A stretch of DNA of 64,000 nucleotides, from NCBI GenBank assembly GCA_026913215.1, contig JAPTYK010000001.1, positions 1,798,001 through 1,862,000 of the forward strand, written 5' to 3'. Within the stretch, counting starts at the first letter, position 1, and each line of letters starts with the position of its first letter. The DNA is from Streptomyces diastatochromogenes. GTDB lineage: Bacteria; Actinomycetota; Actinomycetes; Streptomycetales; Streptomycetaceae. The position numbers were made by a program, and so were the translations under genes. Below the pieces are notes generated by a model that saw only the letters and a program-made list of their open reading frames with translations, made no database searches and was not told the origin of the DNA. This document shows positions 48,772-57,988 of this stretch, in pieces.

Positions 48772-50004
48772 GTGCGAAACCGTTCGTTGCTCATACTCAC
48801 CACCGCGGTCACCGCGGGAGCCCTCACGCTCACCGCCTGTGGATCGCGTGACGACAAGGGCGGCGCCGAGAACGGCGACAACGGCAACGTCACCGTGACC
48901 ATCGGTCTCGACGCGCCCCTCACGGGTGAGCTGTCCGCCCTCGGCCTCGGCATCAAGAACTCCGCCGACCTCGCGGTCAAGACGGCCAACAAGAAGAACT
49001 ACGTCAAGGGCGTGACCTTCAAGCTGGAGTCCCTGGACGACCAGGCGCAGCCCTCCTCCGGCCAGCAGAACGCCACCAAGTTCGTCGCCGACAAGACCGT
49101 CCTCGGCGTCGTCGGCCCGCTGAACTCCGGTGTCGCCGAGTCCATGCAGAAGGTCTTCGACGACGCGAAGCTGGTCCAGGTCTCCCCGGCCAACACCAAC
49201 CCGTCGCTGTCCCAGGGCCCGAACTGGGCCTCCGGCGACAAGAAGCGCGGCTACAAGTCGTACTTCCGCACCGCCACCACCGACGCCATCCAGGGCCCGT
49301 TCGCGGCCCAGTACGTCTTCAAGGACGCCAAGAAGACCAAGGCGTTCATCATCGACGACAAGAAGACCTACGGCGCCGGCCTCGCGGGCACCTTCAAGGG
49401 CGAGTTCGAGAAGCTCGGCGGCAAGGTCGTCGGCACCCAGCACATCAACCCGGACACCAAGGACTTCTCCGCGGTCGCCACCCAGGTCAAGAGCTCCGGT
49501 GCCGAGGTCGTCTACTACGGTGGCGAGTACCCCGCCGCCGGCCCGCTGGCCAAGCAGATCAAGGCGGCCGGCGCGAAGGTCACCGTCGTCGGCGGCGACG
49601 CGATCTTCAGCCCCGAGTACGTGAAGCTCGCCAGCCCGGCCTCGGCCGAGGGCGACATCGCCACCTCGGTCGGCGCGCCGATCGAGGAGCTCGCCTCCGC
49701 CAAGGAGTTCCTGGCCAACTACAAGGCCGAGAACTACAAGGAGGCCTACGAGGCCTACGGCGGCTACTCCTACGACTCCACCTGGGCGATCATCGAGGCC
49801 GTCAAGAAGGCCGTCGAGGGCAACGGCGGCAAGCTCCCCGAGCGCGCCAAGGTCGTCGAGGCCATGCAGGGCGTCTCCTTCGAGGGCGTGACCGGTTCGG
49901 TCGCCTTCGACGAGTTCGGTGACACCACCAACAAGCAGCTGACCGTCTACCAGGTCAGGGGCGGCGCCTACAAGCCGGTCAAGTCCGGCACCTTCGGCGG
50001 CTGA
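48772..50004 (+). CDS. livK: Branched-chain amino acid ABC transporter, substrate-binding lipoprotein
   Basis: Intact, 410 residues, start GTG 48772 with GGGAAAGGA upstream. Signal peptide with lipobox LTAC, lipid-anchored Cys23. Periplasmic-binding-protein fold type I, Leu/Ile/Val group: VTVTIGLDAPLTGELSALGLGIKNSADLAV, GVVGPLNSGVAESMQKVFDD, VQVSPANTNPSLSQG, YFRTATTDAIQGPFAAQYV, IIDDKKTYGAGLAGTFKGEF and AYGGYSYDSTWAIIEAV. Captures extracellular Leu/Ile/Val for the LivHMGF permease encoded directly downstream. Codon use is strongly biased and the gene is undamaged. Confidence 0.95.
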   Translation: MRNRSLLILTTAVTAGALTLTACGSRDDKGGAENGDNGNVTVTIGLDAPLTGELSALGLGIKNSADLAVKTANKKNYVKGVTFKLESLDDQAQPSSGQQNATKFVADKTVLGVVGPLNSGVAESMQKVFDDAKLVQVSPANTNPSLSQGPNWASGDKKRGYKSYFRTATTDAIQGPFAAQYVFKDAKKTKAFIIDDKKTYGAGLAGTFKGEFEKLGGKVVGTQHINPDTKDFSAVATQVKSSGAEVVYYGGEYPAAGPLAKQIKAAGAKVTVVGGDAIFSPEYVKLASPASAEGDIATSVGAPIEELASAKEFLANYKAENYKEAYEAYGGYSYDSTWAIIEAVKKAVEGNGGKLPERAKVVEAMQGVSFEGVTGSVAFDEFGDTTNKQLTVYQVRGGAYKPVKSGTFGG

Positions 50005-50105
50005 TCCTCAAGCCCCACCCACTCAGCACCACCTTCACCGCGCGGGGCGCCACACAGGCTCCCCGCGCGGTGTCACATCCGTCGAAAGTCTCGGAGGACA
50101 ATGCG

Positions 50106-51035
50106 GTGAACGAACTGCCGCAGCAGCTGGTCAACGGCCTGCTACTGGGATCCATGTACGGGCTCGTCGCCGTCGGCTACACGATGGTCTACGGCATCGT
50201 CCAGCTCATCAACTTCGCCCATGGCGAGATCTTCATGACCGGCGGCTTCGGGGCGCTCACGGTCTGGCTCATCCTGCCCGGCGGCACCACGATGTGGATC
50301 GCGCTGCCCCTCATGCTCATAGGCGCCATCCTCGTCGCGACGACGATAGCCGTCGGCGCCGAACGCCTCGCCTACCGCCCGCTGCGCGGTGGCCCCCGTC
50401 TCGCCCCGCTCATCACCGCGATCGGCCTCTCGCTCGCCCTCCAGCAGGCCGTCTGGTCCCTGTACCCGGAGGCGAAGTCCGCCAGGACCTTCCCGCAGAT
50501 CCCCGGCGGCCCGATCGAGCTCGGACCGGTCACCATCCAGACCGGTGACGTCTTCCTCCTGATCGCCGCCCCGATCTGCATGGCCTTCCTCGCCTTCTTC
50601 GTCATGCGCACCCGCGTCGGCCGCGGCATGCAGGCCACCGCGCAGGACCCGGACACCGCGAAGCTCATGGGCGTCAACACGGACCGGATCATCGTGATCG
50701 CGTTCGCCCTCGGCGCCGCGTTCGCCGCGGTCGGCGCCGTCGCCTACGGCCTCAAGTACGGCGTCGTCGACTACAAGATGGGCTTCCTCCTCGGCCTCAA
50801 GGCCTTCACGGCCGCGGTCCTCGGCGGCATCGGCAACATCTACGGCGCCATGATCGGCGGACTCGTCCTCGGCATCGCCGAGACCATGGCGACGGCGTAC
50901 ATCGCCCACATCCCCGGCATGCAGCAGCTCGGCGGCCAGTCCTGGGCCGACGTCTGGGCCTTCGTACTCCTCATCGTCGTACTCCTCGCCCGGCCGCAAG
51001 GCCTGCTCGGCGAGCGCGTCGCGGACAGGGCGTGA
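50106..51035 (+). CDS. livH: Branched-chain amino acid ABC transporter permease LivH
   Basis: Intact membrane permease of 309 residues from GTG 50106, which has GGAGGA 8 bp upstream; an earlier GTG at 50070 lacks a site. About eight helices; VNGLLLGSMYGLVAVGYTMVYGIVQLINFAHGEIFM is the family N-terminus, RVGRGMQATAQDPDTAKLMGVN the conserved cytoplasmic coupling loop, and LGGIGNIYGAMIGGLVLGIAE the last signature. Its stop overlaps the livM start (GTGA). Confidence 0.95.
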   Translation: MNELPQQLVNGLLLGSMYGLVAVGYTMVYGIVQLINFAHGEIFMTGGFGALTVWLILPGGTTMWIALPLMLIGAILVATTIAVGAERLAYRPLRGGPRLAPLITAIGLSLALQQAVWSLYPEAKSARTFPQIPGGPIELGPVTIQTGDVFLLIAAPICMAFLAFFVMRTRVGRGMQATAQDPDTAKLMGVNTDRIIVIAFALGAAFAAVGAVAYGLKYGVVDYKMGFLLGLKAFTAAVLGGIGNIYGAMIGGLVLGIAETMATAYIAHIPGMQQLGGQSWADVWAFVLLIVVLLARPQGLLGERVADRA

Positions 51036-52876
51036 GCAACATGACCACCATCTCCGAGAACCCCGAGGCACCCGCCGCCTCCGAGGCCGCTCCGGCCGAG
51101 GCGACCGGCCTCATCGGCTTCATCCCGGCCGGGATCGCCCGGCCGCTCGCCCTGGGCGGCGGCGTCCTCACCGTCGCCAGCTGCTTCCTCGCCTGGACCT
51201 GGACCGCCCGCTTCCCGGGCGACCTCACGGTCTACGGCTACCCGGGCGGCCTCCAGCTGCAGGTCCTGGTCACCGGCCTGCTCACCACCCTCTTCGCCCT
51301 CTCCGCGTACGGCGTCAAGGGCACCCGCTGGCTGACCCCGGCCGGCAGCGGCGGAGCGCTCAAGCTCGCCGCGCTCGCGAACTTCGCGATCGCCTGGTTC
51401 ACCGTCGGCGCGATCAGCGTCGAGCTCGGCGGACCGGTCAACCTGGAGCCGGGCGGCGCGGTCGTCGCGCTCGCCACCCTGCTCGCCCTCCTCGGCGCCT
51501 TCGCCCTCCCCTTCGAGCGGCCGCGGCTGCTGCCCGTGGACCCGGAGGACACCGGCTGGGACCAGTTCAAGCACCGGTCTGGCAACGGCTGGGCCACCTT
51601 CAAGGCCTCCTTCGCCAGTGGCCCCGTGCGCAAGCTGCCGGCCATGCACTCGGCCGTCGAGATCCTGATCATCGCGGGCGTCCTCGCGGTCGCGCTCGGC
51701 GTCTTCACCTACGGTGTCGGCACCGAGTACGACGAGCAGTTCCTCGGCTTCCTGATCACGACCGGCCTCGGCTTCGCCGCGGTCAACAAGTCGGGTCTGA
51801 CGGCGCAGGCCACGCAGCTCACCGGCAAGCACCAGAACCTGTCCATCGCGGGCGCGTTCATCGCCGCGGCGCTCTTCCCCTTCACCCAGACCGACGACCA
51901 GTACGCGACGCTCGGCGTCTACATCCTGATCTTCGCCACGGTCGCCCTGGGCCTGAACATCGTCGTCGGCCTCGCGGGTCTCCTCGACCTCGGTTACGTC
52001 GCCTTCCTCGGCGTCGGCGCCTACGCGGCCGCCCTCGTCTCCGGCGCCCCGACCTCGCCGTTCGGCCTGCACCTGCCCTTCTGGGCGGCCATCCTGGTCG
52101 GCGCGGCCGCGTCCCTGGTCTTCGGCGTCCTCATCGGCGCCCCGACCCTGCGCCTGCGCGGCGACTACCTCGCCATCGTCACCCTCGGTTTCGGTGAGAT
52201 CTTCCGCATCGCGGTGAACAACGCCGACGGCACCTCCGGCCCCGACATCACCAACGGCGCCAACGGCATCGCGTCCATCCCGAACCTCGACATCCTCGGG
52301 TTCGACTTCGGCGCCGAGCACGACATCGCCGGCTTCACCATCGGCCGCTTCGCGAACTACTTCTTCCTGATGCTGCTGATCATGGCGGTCGTCGTGCTGG
52401 TCTTCCGGCGCAGCGGCGACTCCCGCATCGGCCGCGCCTGGGTCGCCATCCGCGAGGACGAGACCGCCGCGCTCGCCATGGGCATCAACGGCTTCCGGGT
52501 CAAGCTCATCGCCTTCGCGCTCGGCGCCTCGCTCGCCGGTCTCGCCGGCACCGTGCAGGCCCACGTCACCTACACGGTGACCCCGGAGCAGTACCTCTTC
52601 GCCGGACCCATCCCGCCCAACTCCGCCTTCCTGCTCGCGGCCGTCGTCCTCGGCGGCATGGGCACCATGAGCGGTCCGCTGGTCGGCGCGTCCCTGCTCT
52701 TCCTCATCCCCAACAAGCTCCAGTTCATGGGCGAATACCAGCTCCTCGCCTTCGGCGTCGCGCTGATCCTGCTCATGCGCTTCCGCCCGGAGGGCATGAT
52801 CGCCAACCGGCGCAACCAGCTGGAGTTCCACGACAAGGACGAGACGCCCGCCACGCTCGCGAAGGCAGGTGCCTGA
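51032..52876 (+). CDS. livM: Branched-chain amino acid ABC transporter permease LivM, with extended N-terminus
   Basis: Intact, 614 residues from GTG 51032. The C-terminal 320 residues are classical LivM: LGLNIVVGLAGLLDLGYVAFLGVGAYAAAL, LRGDYLAIVTLGFGEIFRI, RIGRAWVAIREDETAALAMGINGFRVK (coupling loop) and GGMGTMSGPLVGASLLF. The first 270 residues add about seven extra hydrophobic segments (for example ALGGGVLTVASCFLAWTWTARF and VVALATLLALLGAFALPF), making it nearly twice normal length. Long LivM proteins occur in other actinobacteria as I recall; the role of the extension is unknown. Confidence 0.93.
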   Translation: MSNMTTISENPEAPAASEAAPAEATGLIGFIPAGIARPLALGGGVLTVASCFLAWTWTARFPGDLTVYGYPGGLQLQVLVTGLLTTLFALSAYGVKGTRWLTPAGSGGALKLAALANFAIAWFTVGAISVELGGPVNLEPGGAVVALATLLALLGAFALPFERPRLLPVDPEDTGWDQFKHRSGNGWATFKASFASGPVRKLPAMHSAVEILIIAGVLAVALGVFTYGVGTEYDEQFLGFLITTGLGFAAVNKSGLTAQATQLTGKHQNLSIAGAFIAAALFPFTQTDDQYATLGVYILIFATVALGLNIVVGLAGLLDLGYVAFLGVGAYAAALVSGAPTSPFGLHLPFWAAILVGAAASLVFGVLIGAPTLRLRGDYLAIVTLGFGEIFRIAVNNADGTSGPDITNGANGIASIPNLDILGFDFGAEHDIAGFTIGRFANYFFLMLLIMAVVVLVFRRSGDSRIGRAWVAIREDETAALAMGINGFRVKLIAFALGASLAGLAGTVQAHVTYTVTPEQYLFAGPIPPNSAFLLAAVVLGGMGTMSGPLVGASLLFLIPNKLQFMGEYQLLAFGVALILLMRFRPEGMIANRRNQLEFHDKDETPATLAKAGA

Positions 52877-52879
52877 ACC

Positions 52880-53942
<1,063 letters not shown>

Positions 53943-53946
<4 letters not shown>

Positions 53947-54659
53947 CCGCACTGCTCGAAGTCGAGGACCTGCGCGTCGCCTACGGAAAGATCGAGGCCG
54001 TCAAGGGCATCTCCTTCTCCGTCGACGCCGGTGAGGTCGTCACCCTCATCGGCACCAACGGCGCCGGCAAGACCACCACCCTGCGGACCCTCTCCGGGCT
54101 CCTCAAGCCGGTCGGCGGCCAGATCAAGTTCGAGGGCAAGTCCCTCCGCAAGATCCCCGCGCACAAGATCGTCTCGCTGGGTCTGGCCCACTCCCCCGAG
54201 GGCCGGCACATCTTCCCCCGGATGACGATCGAGGAGAACCTCCTCCTCGGCGCCTTCCTCCGGAAGGACTCCGCCGGCATCGCCAAGGACGTCCAGCGCG
54301 CCTACGACCTCTTCCCGATCCTGGGCGAGCGTCGCAAGCAGGCCGCCGGCACGCTCTCCGGTGGTGAGCAGCAGATGCTCGCGATGGGGCGGGCGCTGAT
54401 GTCCCAGCCGAAGCTGCTCATGCTCGACGAGCCCTCCATGGGCCTCTCGCCGATCATGATGCAGAAGATCATGGCGACGATCGCCGAGCTGAAGGCCCAG
54501 GGCACCACGATCCTGCTCGTCGAGCAGAACGCCCAGGCCGCGCTCGCCCTGGCGGACCACGGTCACGTCATGGAGATCGGCAAGATCGTGCTGTCCGGTA
54601 CGGGGCAGAACCTGCTCCACGACGAGTCCGTCCGCAAGGCGTACCTCGGCGAGGACTGA
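53943..54659 (+). CDS. livF: Branched-chain amino acid ABC transporter ATPase LivF
   Basis: Intact, 238 residues, ATG 53943 overlapping the livG stop. Walker A GTNGAGKT near 37, LPLAHSPEGRHIFPRMTIEENLLLGAF-type Q-loop region, signature LSGGEQQMLAMGRALM near 137, Walker B LLMLDEPSMGLSP, and H-loop LLVEQNAQAAL. Pairs with LivG to energise LivHM. Last gene of the operon; a hairpin terminator follows 13 bp later. Confidence 0.97.
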
Positions 54660-54671
54660 GCACCACGAACG

Positions 54672-54707
54672 GAAGGCCCGCCCCACAGTGCCGTGGGGCG
54701 GGCCTTC
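54672..54707. terminator. Terminator between livF and the ANTAR regulator gene
   Basis: A perfect 15-bp stem with loop AGTGCC (54672-54686 with 54693-54707), followed by CTCGCG; serves the liv operon and possibly the convergent gene as well. Confidence 0.85.
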
Positions 54708-54738
54708 TCGCGTACGGAGGTGCGGAAGCGGGGGGCGG

Positions 54739-55413
54739 TTACTGCCCCTTGGCCGCCTTCTTCTCCTCGGCGTCCTCGATGACGGCCTCGGCGACCTGCT
54801 GCATCGACATGCGGCGGTCCATCGAGGTCTTCTGGATCCAGCGGAAGGCCGCCGGCTCCGTCAGTCCGTACTGGGTCTGGAGGATCGACTTGGCGCGGTC
54901 GACGAGCTTGCGGGTCTCCAGGCGCTGGGAGAGGTCGGCGACCTCCTTCTCCAGGGCGCGGAGCTCGGCGAAGCGGGAGACGGCCATCTCGATGGCCGGC
55001 ACCACGTCGCTCTTGCTGAACGGCTTCACCAGGTACGCCATGGCGCCGGCGTCCCGGGCCCGCTCGACGAGTTCGCGCTGCGAGAAGGCGGTCAGCATGA
55101 GGACCGGGGCGATGGACTCGCCGGCGATCTTCTCGGCGGCCGAGATGCCGTCGAGGACGGGCATCTTCACATCGAGGATGACGAGGTCGGGGCGGTGCTC
55201 GCGGGCGAGCTCGACGGCCGTGGCGCCGTCTCCGGCCTCGCCGACGACCGTGTAGCCCTCTTCCTCCAGCATCTCTTTGAGGTCGAGGCGGATGAGGGCC
55301 TCGTCCTCGGCGATGACGACGCGGGTCGTCAGCGGCGGCACGTGCGACGGCGCCTCGGCGTCGTCGGCGGGCTGGGGCGACTCGGGGGCGGTCACGCGGG
55401 CTCCTCGTTCCAT
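54739..55413 (-). CDS. Response regulator with RNA-binding ANTAR domain (PdtaR-like)
   Basis: Intact, 224 residues. ATG 55413 (MERGARVTAPESP); an internal GTG at residue 7 is an alternative. Residues 30-145 are a REC domain: VVIAEDEALIRLDL, phospho-acceptor Asp81 in LVILDVKMP, MLTAFSQRELVERA and YLVKPFSKSDVV. Residues 165-220 are an ANTAR domain with LVDRAKSILQTQYGLTEPAAFRWIQKTSMDRRMSMQQVAEAVI, the three-helix RNA-binding signature. Such proteins act by antitermination on a paired hexaloop hairpin RNA. No cognate kinase or ANTAR target hairpin is adjacent. From memory, it is a conserved neighbour of pyk in Streptomyces. Confidence 0.95.
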   Translation of the reverse strand: MERGARVTAPESPQPADDAEAPSHVPPLTTRVVIAEDEALIRLDLKEMLEEEGYTVVGEAGDGATAVELAREHRPDLVILDVKMPVLDGISAAEKIAGESIAPVLMLTAFSQRELVERARDAGAMAYLVKPFSKSDVVPAIEMAVSRFAELRALEKEVADLSQRLETRKLVDRAKSILQTQYGLTEPAAFRWIQKTSMDRRMSMQQVAEAVIEDAEEKKAAKGQ

Positions 55414-55452
55414 GGCCTCGTTCGGAGGCGGATACAGCTCCCCATGAGCCTA

Positions 55453-55472
55453 CCTACCTCCTGTAAGGTAGG
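55453..55472. promoter_or_regulatory. Inverted repeat CCTACCT-N6-AGGTAGG between the ANTAR gene and the tRNA
   Basis: Perfect 7-bp arms at 55453-55459 and 55466-55472, 40 bp upstream of the ANTAR gene start and 38 bp before the tRNA. It contains a possible -10 (TAAGGT) for the tRNA. A role as operator or antiterminator hairpin is inference. Confidence 0.4.
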
Positions 55473-55510
55473 GGCACGGCGGGTGATCACCGACCTTCGT
55501 TTCGAAGGAT

Positions 55511-55583
55511 GCCCCGGTAGCCCAGCGGAAGAGGCAGTGGTCTCAAACACCATACAGCGTGGGTTCGAATCCCACCCGGGGCA
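55511..55583 (+). tRNA. tRNA with anticodon CAA (Leu codon UUG), class I fold
   Basis: A 73-nt cloverleaf: acceptor GCCCCGG/CCGGGGC, D arm with a 3-bp stem GCC/GGC, anticodon arm GTGGT/ACCAT around CTCAAAC, a 5-nt variable loop ACAGC, T arm GTGGG/CCCAC around TTCGAAT, and discriminator A. CCA is not encoded. The anticodon reads CAA, formally leucine, but a true bacterial tRNA-Leu has a long variable arm, absent here, so the amino acid is uncertain. Confidence 0.85.
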
Positions 55584-55619
55584 CTTTACCTTCGATTCCA
55601 AGCTTTAAGACCGCGGCCT

Positions 55620-57047
55620 CTAGGCGAGTGGTTCGCCGATGTGGTGGACACGGACCAGGTTCGTCGAGCCCGCGACGCCCGGCGGGGAGCCCGCCGTGAT
55701 GACCACGATGTCGCCCGGCTCGCAGCGGCCGATCCTGAGCAGCTCCTCGTCGACCTGGGCGACCATCGCGTCCGTGGAGTCGACGTGCGGACCGAGGAAG
55801 GTCTCCACGCCCCAGGTGAGGTTGAGCTGGGAGCGGGTCGCCGGGTCCGGGGTGAAGGCGAGCAGCGGGATCGGGGAGCGGTAGCGGGAGAGCCGCCGGA
55901 CCGTGTCGCCGGACTGGGTGAAGGCCACGAGGAACTTGGCGCCGAGGAAGTCGCCCATCTCGGCGGCCGCGCGGGCCACGGCGCCGCCCTGGGTGCGGGG
56001 CTTGTTCCGCTCGGTCAGGGGCGGGAGGCCCTTGGCGAGGACGTCCTCCTCCGCGGCCTCGACGATCCGGCTCATGGTGCGGACCGTCTCGATCGGGTGG
56101 CGGCCGACGCTGGTCTCGCCGGAGAGCATCACGGCGTCGGTGCCGTCGATGACCGCGTTCGCCACGTCGCTCGCCTCGGCGCGCGTGGGGCGGGAGTTGT
56201 CGATCATCGAGTCGAGCATCTGGGTGGCGACGATGACCGGCTTGGCGTTGCGCTTGGCCAGCTTCACCGCGCGCTTCTGGACGATCGGCACCTGCTCCAG
56301 GGGCATCTCGACGCCCAGGTCGCCGCGGGCGACCATGATGCCGTCGAAGGCGGCGACGATCTCCTCGATGTTCTCGACGGCCTGCGGCTTCTCGATCTTG
56401 GCGATGACGGGGAGCCGGCGGCCCTCCTCGTCCATGATCCGGTGGACGTCCTCGATGTCCCGGGCGCTGCGGACGAAGGAGAGGGCGATGACGTCGGCGC
56501 CGATGCGCAGCGCCCAGCGCAGGTCCTCGATGTCCTTCTCGGAGAGGGCAGGGACGGAGACGGCGACACCGGGCAGGTTGAGGCCCTTGTGGTCGGAGAC
56601 CATGCCGCCCTCGATCACGCGGGTGCGCACGCGCGGGCCGTCGACGGAGGCGACCTCCAGGGTGACGCGGCCGTCGTCGACGAGGACGCGCTCGCCCGGG
56701 GTCACGTCCCCGGCGAGACCGGCATAGGTCGTACCGCAGCCGTGGCGGTCACCCTCGACCGGCTCGACGGTGATGGTGAACTCGTCGCCGCGTTCAAGGA
56801 GTACGGGCCCCTCGCGGAAGCGGCCGAGGCGGATCTTCGGGCCTTGAAGGTCGACGAGGACTCCGACGCTGCGGCCGGTCTCGTCGGCGGCTTTGCGGAC
56901 GCGCTGGTAGCGCTCCTCGTGCTCGACGTAACCGCCGTGGCTGAGGTTGAGGCGGGCCACGTCCATTCCGGCTTCGACCAGCGCCTTGATCTGGTCGTAT
57001 GTTTCGGTGGCGGGCCCAAGGGTACAAACGATTTTCGCTCGGCGCAT
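55620..57047 (-). CDS. pyk: Pyruvate kinase
   Basis: Intact, 475 residues. Converts phosphoenolpyruvate and ADP to pyruvate and ATP. ATG 57047 (MRRAKIVCTLGPATETYDQI). Signatures: ARLNLSHGGYVEHE, LVDLQGPKIRLGRF, VIAKIEKPQAVENIEEI with the catalytic Lys217, VARGDLGVEMPLEQV, VATQMLDSMI, RPTRAEASDVANAV and AVMLSGETSVGRHP. The C-terminal allosteric domain contains FLVAFTQSGDTVRRLSRYR. Streptomyces usually has two pyk genes; which copy this is cannot be told without comparison. A hairpin precedes it. Confidence 0.97.
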   Translation of the reverse strand: MRRAKIVCTLGPATETYDQIKALVEAGMDVARLNLSHGGYVEHEERYQRVRKAADETGRSVGVLVDLQGPKIRLGRFREGPVLLERGDEFTITVEPVEGDRHGCGTTYAGLAGDVTPGERVLVDDGRVTLEVASVDGPRVRTRVIEGGMVSDHKGLNLPGVAVSVPALSEKDIEDLRWALRIGADVIALSFVRSARDIEDVHRIMDEEGRRLPVIAKIEKPQAVENIEEIVAAFDGIMVARGDLGVEMPLEQVPIVQKRAVKLAKRNAKPVIVATQMLDSMIDNSRPTRAEASDVANAVIDGTDAVMLSGETSVGRHPIETVRTMSRIVEAAEEDVLAKGLPPLTERNKPRTQGGAVARAAAEMGDFLGAKFLVAFTQSGDTVRRLSRYRSPIPLLAFTPDPATRSQLNLTWGVETFLGPHVDSTDAMVAQVDEELLRIGRCEPGDIVVITAGSPPGVAGSTNLVRVHHIGEPLA

Positions 57048-57101
57048 GAGGCGAGCCTAGGGCTTACCCACCAGTAGAAAGTTGGCTCGGCATGACTGTC
57101 C

Positions 57102-57126
57102 AACAACCTTTACGTGAAAGGCTGTT
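57102..57126. promoter_or_regulatory. Hairpin 55 bp upstream of pyk
   Basis: Arms AACAACCTTT and AAAGGCTGTT (9 of 10 pairs) around ACGTG, between the SIMPL stop and the pyk start. It could be an operator of pyk or a weak terminator of the upstream gene. Confidence 0.45.
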
Positions 57127-57193
57127 GACAAGTCTTGAATCTGTGCGCCGGCTCGCTCCGATGAGCGATTTTCGCGCCCCCCGGGCTCCTGTC

Positions 57194-57874
57194 TCAGAGT
57201 GCGGGCGGCCTCATCGTGAACCGCGCCACGACCTCGGCCGTGACCGTCTGCCGCTGCGGTTCGAGATCCAGCGGCGGCGCCTCGCCGGCCGCCTCCGCCG
57301 CGAAGGCCACCGCCCTCGCCCCGAAGCCGGGGCGCCTCGGCACCGGCGGCTCGGCGAGCCCCGCGTCCGACAGTTCGAGGAGTGAGGCGAGCGAGGTGCC
57401 GAGCGCCCCGGCGTAGGCGCGTGCCCGCTGCACGGCCTCCTCGACCGCGAGCCGACGCGCCTCCGCGTACGCCGGAGAGGCCGGCCGCAGGTCCCACCAC
57501 GGGCCGTCGACGCTCGTCAGCTCCAGATCGGCGAGCCGGGTCACCAGCTCGCCGAGCGCGGTGAAGTCGGTGAGCTCGGCCGTCACCCGCACCCGTCCCG
57601 TATAAGCGTGCACCTTCTCCCGCGCCCCTTCCGGGTCAGCTCCGGGAGAGGAGAGGCTGCCCGTCTCCAGCTTCTCGACCGCGTCGCCGTGGCCCTTGAC
57701 CAGTTCGAGCACCCGCGCGTTGCGGCGGGTGAGGTCCGCGAGCGTCTCCGCGCGGTCGGTGCCGCGCGCCGAGACGGTCACCCAGATCCGGGCGAACTCC
57801 GGCTCGACCTCCAGGCGTCCTTCGCCACGGACCGTCACCTGGGGCGCGTCGGGGGTGGGGTGGGGATGTGTCAT
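57194..57874 (-). CDS. SIMPL domain (DUF541) protein
   Basis: Intact, 226 residues, ATG 57874 (MTHPHPTPDAPQVTVRGEGRL). One SIMPL/BP26 domain: VTVRGEGRLEVEPEFARIWVTVSARG, DAVEKLETGSLSSPGADPE, VHAYTGRVRVTAELTDFTALGELVTRLADL and ARAYAGALGTSLASLLELSDAG. Family members form oligomeric channels or periplasmic assemblies in other bacteria, but no signal peptide is visible here, so it is probably cytosolic. Function unknown. Divergent from the 5'-nucleotidase gene. Confidence 0.88.
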   Translation of the reverse strand: MTHPHPTPDAPQVTVRGEGRLEVEPEFARIWVTVSARGTDRAETLADLTRRNARVLELVKGHGDAVEKLETGSLSSPGADPEGAREKVHAYTGRVRVTAELTDFTALGELVTRLADLELTSVDGPWWDLRPASPAYAEARRLAVEEAVQRARAYAGALGTSLASLLELSDAGLAEPPVPRRPGFGARAVAFAAEAAGEAPPLDLEPQRQTVTAEVVARFTMRPPAL

Positions 57875-57988
57875 ACCGAACACTTTCCCACTCCGTAACC
57901 CGAAAGGTCTGTTGCGACAGTGCAGTCTGAGCCAGAATCTACGCGCGTTGTGCGCCATGGCAGGCGCCGAATCAATGGGGAGAACCAC

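Noticed and set aside
57048-57193. TTGACA at 57125 as a plus-strand promoter
   Set aside because: No -10 at suitable distance, and both flanking genes are on the minus strand.
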